A stretch of 64,000 nucleotides of DNA from Eumeta japonica (Eukaryota > Arthropoda > Insecta > Lepidoptera > Psychidae). The stretch spans positions 62,001-126,000 of the forward strand of contig BGZK01000527.1 in assembly GCA_005406025.1 (NCBI GenBank), given 5' to 3'. Shown here piece after piece: positions 60,141 to 64,000 of the stretch (position 1 is its first letter; every line of letters starts with the position of its first letter). The position numbers were made by a program, and so were the translations under genes. A model generated the notes under the pieces. It was not told the DNA's origin and did no database searches. It saw nothing but the letters and a program-made list of their open reading frames with translations.

Positions 60141-60564
60141 TGATAATAATCCAATTCAATTCATGAAAGTATGCAATTTTTTATCAATGTTTTCTTATGA
60201 CGTTATCACGTAAACTTGTCCGTAAACCGACTTTACACACAAACAATTTTTTTAATAATAATTTCTTATACGTCTTTGCATCACATTTGTTATTGATAAT
60301 GACGCTTTTATCTTTAATTTTGTCGGAAACAGGTCACATCATTATGACCAAGCGTTGTTACTGATAAGAAAAAATTGAGAACTTGCCGTTGGGACTTTTA
60401 TACTTTCGTGTATAGGTTGTTTACAGAACATTGTTTTAAAATCGTAGTTAATCCACAGGTTATTCAATAAAATACTAGAAGAAAACTTTTAAACTGTAAC
60501 AGACAGACAGAAAATAGCAGACGTGCGCGTTTTAAGCTATTTTTGTAGTGTCTAGCTTTTAATA

Positions 60565-60660
60565 ACCCTACCGCTGAGGCGTTGGAGACAACAACAGCCC
60601 TCCGCCCGCTCTAGGCCAATGTGGCAGGCTCAAGTCCTACATACCTCAATCTAAAATAAG
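60565..60660 (+). mobile_element. possible decayed tRNA-derived SINE
   Basis: A-box-like CTACCGCTGAGGCGTTGG near 60569 and B-box-like GGCTCAAGTCC (60627-60637) at tRNA spacing, in a GC-richer patch. No tail identified. Confidence 0.3.
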
Positions 60661-60770
60661 ATTGCGGGATCTTATGCCTCAGCAATAGCATGATTAAAAA
60701 AACTGACACAATAATCGATAAGGTATAGCTTCTTACAAAGCATTTATTGCTAATTATTTAGGAACTAGTA

Positions 60771-61097
60771 GGACGATGGCTAGAGTAGAAAGAGGTATGT
60801 TGCGGTGGTTTGGCAATCTGGAAAGAATGAACAAAAGTAAACTGACAAAACAAATATATAGAGTAAATGTGTGTGATGAAAAGATCGGCAAGGGTCGCCC
60901 TAGAAAATCCTATACAGACCATATTGATGGTGTATTAAAAAATGCTCTAATTTTAAGCACCCGAAATCGGCGGACTTGCACGAAAAGATTAATGGATGTC
61001 AGTGAGGCAAGAGAGATATGCAAAGATTGTACCATGTGGAAATCTATAGTCTATGCTTACCCTTCTGAGGAATAGGTGTGAGTTTATATTATTTTTA
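60771..61097 (+). mobile_element. RTE-like LINE 3' end: reverse transcriptase C-terminus
   Basis: A 99-codon intact frame (60776-61075) contains RVERGMLRWFGNLERMN, then GKGRPRKSYTDHIDGVL and STRNRRTCTKRLMDVSEA. These are the hallmarks of the C-terminal end of endonuclease/reverse transcriptases in insect RTE-like non-LTR retrotransposons, which copy RNA into the genome at a nicked target. The endonuclease and polymerase parts are missing, consistent with 5' truncation on insertion. The stop is followed by GTGTGAGTTTATATTAT. An older copy of the same 3' end is at 13697-14250. Confidence 0.85.
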
Positions 61098-61099
61098 TT

Positions 61100-62165
61100 T
61101 AGGAACTTCAACCTAAAGCTTTACTCACTGACTCGCTGTGGATTCTAACGACCGTTGTCTCTTATGCGCTGATAATCTCCGTCACCGGCAGGTTAACTTA
61201 CTTTACGATGCACGAAGAGATACTAGTTTGGTTTTACTTAAATCAAACTGATGAATTCACCCATATCCAGGGTTTGAATCTGTTACCCTCTAGTTTGTAG
61301 GCAACGTTATTTACGCTTTTTAAATAAAAAAAAATCATAACATATCGTTCTCCTTCTACGTTTACTTTTCTTCTTTATGGCAAACGGTTCTATGGTAAAG
61401 TCGTGCCTTGGCCAAACTTGGCTGCAGCCGTAGATGTATAAGAAAGGGATCAATGGCTCCGGAACAAAAATGAGCCGGTTCGATCGGTGAAATACCACAC
61501 TCTCGTAGAATACAGATGTGAAACAGCAGCTTCCGCTATTGCGTTTCGTCCAGTGAGCGACAGTTCCGGTGACCCACTACCCCCTTTTACCTCTCCATCA
61601 GCCCGATCTCCTATTTGTTGAATATTCTATTCCTTTTCAAGAGGTCAGCCACGCACTAGTGAATCATTCGAGATTGCGAATGCTCATGGGTCATGCGCAA
61701 ACATTAATATAACCAACTGATTCTCTATCAGAAAATCATGGACCTAGTATGGTGTTTGTCGTAATATATGAATAAAGAAATTATTATTTGTAAATTATGT
61801 AGATCTTATTATATACTTATGTAAAAATGATATTTGTAAGTGACTTTTTATGTTAAAAGAATAAACACAGTTTATTTGCCTTAATTCCATAAAGAAAATT
61901 ATGCTGTGTTTATCAAACAGCAATATTGAATAAGCACTTGACGAATGTATCTAAAGAAGAAGGAACTTCATCTCAGATTTCTCAGCATATCGATTACTTA
62001 ATGAAAAGTACATCAATTTAAATTCATACTAGATATTAGTTGTATAAATTAGACAATTATAAGCAATAGCAAGACAGACAAAATGACATGCCTTATTTAT
62101 GAAAACGCTTGATTTGATAGAAAAGACGATATAAATTCGTGCGTTTATATTGCACTAAAAAAAAA
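61100..62165. other. AT-rich stretch, nothing recognised
   Basis: Background sequence. The 63-codon minus-strand frame at 61307 has no domain. A B-box-like GGGTTTGAATCTG near 61270 has no matching A box. Confidence 0.45.
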
Positions 62166-62168
62166 AAA

Positions 62169-62634
62169 TTTGGTTGCCTGTAAAGTCGGTATACGGGCGA
62201 AAGTTTTACGTGACAACGACTTTGAATGGTAAAATCATTTTAATGTGAATATTCATTCGTATAGTAGGAAGAAGGATGAAATAATAGTAACAATTTAAAA
62301 CATTTATTTATACAAAGAATTATATTTAAAACATTAATTTATACAAAGAATCTCGCACTGAATTTCATATTAACAAAATTTTATTTTTACCTTTACACAT
62401 ACATACGTATTTATATACAAATATACATACAATAACTTGCAATACATTTGCAAGCTATGCACTAATTCTCTAGTGCTGCGCGCGCGGCAGACCGATCATA
62501 GTTGAGTGGGAGAGAGACGCAAGGCATTCGGCGGGCCTCTCTCGTTCGGTGACTCATCGTTACGTTACCGAGCGTTACACTTTTCAAAGTGACTCCCAGC
62601 CGCAACCTAATTTAAGACGTTGTCACGTCAAAAG
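62169..62634 (+). mobile_element. noncoding interspersed element, copy B
   Basis: The longer partner of 10381-10778, with the same start (TTGGTTGCCTGTAAAGTCGG) and end (CGTTGTCACGTCAAAAG). It retains TTTTACGTGACAACG near the left end, which is almost the inverse of the right end, and a 3' block GAGTGGGAGAGAGACGC absent from copy A. No open frame. Probably a nonautonomous DNA element, family unknown to me. Confidence 0.75.
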
Positions 62635-62639
62635 GCAAA

Positions 62640-64000
62640 ATTAATTTAACAATTGCAACTACCCAACTTCAATTGTATTTCATTTTCTTGTTTTAGGGAG
62701 AATATTCATGGTTTTGTTTGGTTGGGTACACTCGTAGGTGATAACTTGCTACTTCATCTAGTGCCACTTACTTACTCGTATATATCCTTCTTTTGCTTCC
62801 TATTTTACTTGCGGTAAAATTGTTTACCTTTACTAATCAAAAGTGTTTATTGTATTTACCAAGCTATTTACAAGACAATTTTCGATGTTATGGAAAAAAA
62901 CCTAAGATGTAAATCGATCTTCTTCTGTCAAAAAAATGCAAACTTTATACAGCCTTTTTGTTATCCCCACTCCTTACCTATTCAACGACAAAAGTTCTCA
63001 TTGCTATTCCTTCGGGTATTTTTACATATTGCTCGAGCGGAACGACGATAAAAATCAAAAGGCAATCGCATCAAAGTTTGCTCATAGCGCCAAGCGAGTA
63101 CTTTTCAAAAACGTACATGCTCAAGACGCAATTTTATTGCAATTTTATTACGTGAGTATATACGACATATTTAATAAAATCCCAAACGATATATTTATCT
63201 ATTATTACCAAAATAATAATCAATTATACTAAGCCCAACGAATTTCAAACCGAACACATTCACTGATTTTCGAATCGCCATGTGGTATGTTAAAATCGGC
63301 GCGACACCGAAACCGTTTTCAGAATTGAACGGCCGAAGCCGAAATTTATGTCCCGAACTAGAATAATTTTGGCACTGAAAACCGAACGTCCGCCACAATG
63401 GGCTAGCGCACGAGCAAAAAGGAAATCGATACGGCTCGCCATCAACATTTCCTAACATCACAAATCACACCGCCGTCGTAAATACTAAACGATGGGTCGC
63501 CAAAATAAATGCTCGTCCTATAGCCAAAAAAAAATTTTAGAAATCGACCCAGCTCGAAACTGATGCGGCCCAACGAGGGTCCCGTATATGTAACTTTCTT
63601 CGAGGTTCTAAAAATTATATAATTTATACCAAGGGATGCATTTAAATTGTTATATTCGTCGAAATGGCACTGAATGGATTCTTTTTTATGATGTTTTTTA
63701 CATATTTAAAAAGGTGCCAAAGTTTAAATTTATTAAGGAGATGGTTTCGCTTTATGGTCCCTGTGATTGAAATTCCAATTATGTTGATTGCCTCACAACG
63801 TTTTAGGACCAGGGCAACCGAGACTGGTTGGCGTTTTTCGAGTCTGCCGTGGGAATGGAAACAATTATGTTCGCAAAAAACTGTATTAGTCCATTTCCAA
63901 TAGATACGATATTCTATTTACACATTCTTGAATAGATATTCTATTCAAGAATTTCACCAAGAATTTTATTTAATATAGTGCCATCTATAATTATATTATG
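62640..64000. other. AT-rich stretch, nothing firmly recognised
   Basis: Contains a 98-codon plus-strand frame (62936-63232), a minus-strand frame (63195-63461) over degenerate ACCGAAA-type words, and a 79-codon frame (63664-63903). None has a recognisable domain. Near 63920, ATTCTTGAATAGATATTC and its overlapping inverse make a small palindrome. Confidence 0.4.

Larger units (their letters stand above)
8231..64000 (-). other. hh: hh intron 1, partial (exon 1 not found)
   Basis: The acceptor AG lies at 8231-8232 on the minus strand. Exon 1 should encode a signal peptide, the CGPGRG-type palmitoylated start and a PNYNPDI-like segment. I found none of these in the minus-strand open frames above 8230. 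Intron 1 is therefore inferred to be longer than 55 kb, unless exon 1 is split into unusually small pieces. Everything annotated above 8231 would then be intronic. Confidence 0.65.

Noticed and set aside
62936..63232. 98-codon plus-strand frame
   Set aside because: AT-driven Tyr/Phe/Ile/Asn-rich translation with a second phase open over the same bases. No family recognised.
8231..64000. hedgehog exon 1
   Set aside because: Looked for the CGPGRG start, PNYNPDI-like and GADRLM-like segments on the minus strand. None found.

Overview
This window is eukaryotic and reads as part of an insect genome, most likely a butterfly or moth. It is AT-rich, almost free of coding sequence, and carries relics of several interspersed repeat families that I recognise from Lepidoptera: elements ending in ACCGGTCAAG and GGTTCCGTA, mariner transposases, an RTE-like LINE tail, tRNA-derived SINEs and a 5S rRNA-derived copy. 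The lepidopteran assignment rests on remembered repeat families and should be confirmed by search.

Only one protein-coding exon can be supported with confidence: the second coding exon of hedgehog (hh) on the minus strand at 7969-8230. It is 262 bp with phase 0/1 splice sites, the same length and phase as the second exon of vertebrate Sonic hedgehog. Neither exon 1 (signal peptide and CGPGRG start) nor exon 3 (Hint autoprocessing domain) is visible. Nearly the whole window is therefore inferred to be hh intron: intron 2 from 7968 down past base 1, and intron 1 from 8231 up past base 64000, at least 55 kb. The exon keeps the three zinc ligands of the Hedgehog signalling domain but has changed three further pocket residues and two calcium ligands.

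The intronic sequence alternates between very AT-rich stretches with repeat debris and about thirty compact GC/CpG-rich islands of 150-650 bp, many containing TAATTA, TTTATG, GATAA, Fox-like or Sox-like words. Given the gene, these are candidate cis-regulatory elements of hh. This is inferred from composition and context only.

Layout: 1-7968, intron 2 with islands and a candidate recursive splice point at 2080-2092; 7969-8230, hh exon 2; 8231-19500, islands, a short repeat copy, a LINE relic and a mariner relic; 19533-22205, a 124-bp minisatellite array with three-unit higher-order structure, followed by a long hairpin; 22400-25300, lepidopteran repeat debris; 25380-29720, islands including the strong one at 26210-26790; 30000-36120, SINEs, a second mariner relic and a 5S-derived copy; 36310-47280, islands and three repeats of the GGTTCCGTA type; 49280-60100, the densest set of islands mixed with SINEs and repeats; 60770-64000, a LINE 3' end and a second copy of the element found at 10381. 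I see no CRISPR, operon or other bacterial feature, and no functional tRNA or rRNA gene.
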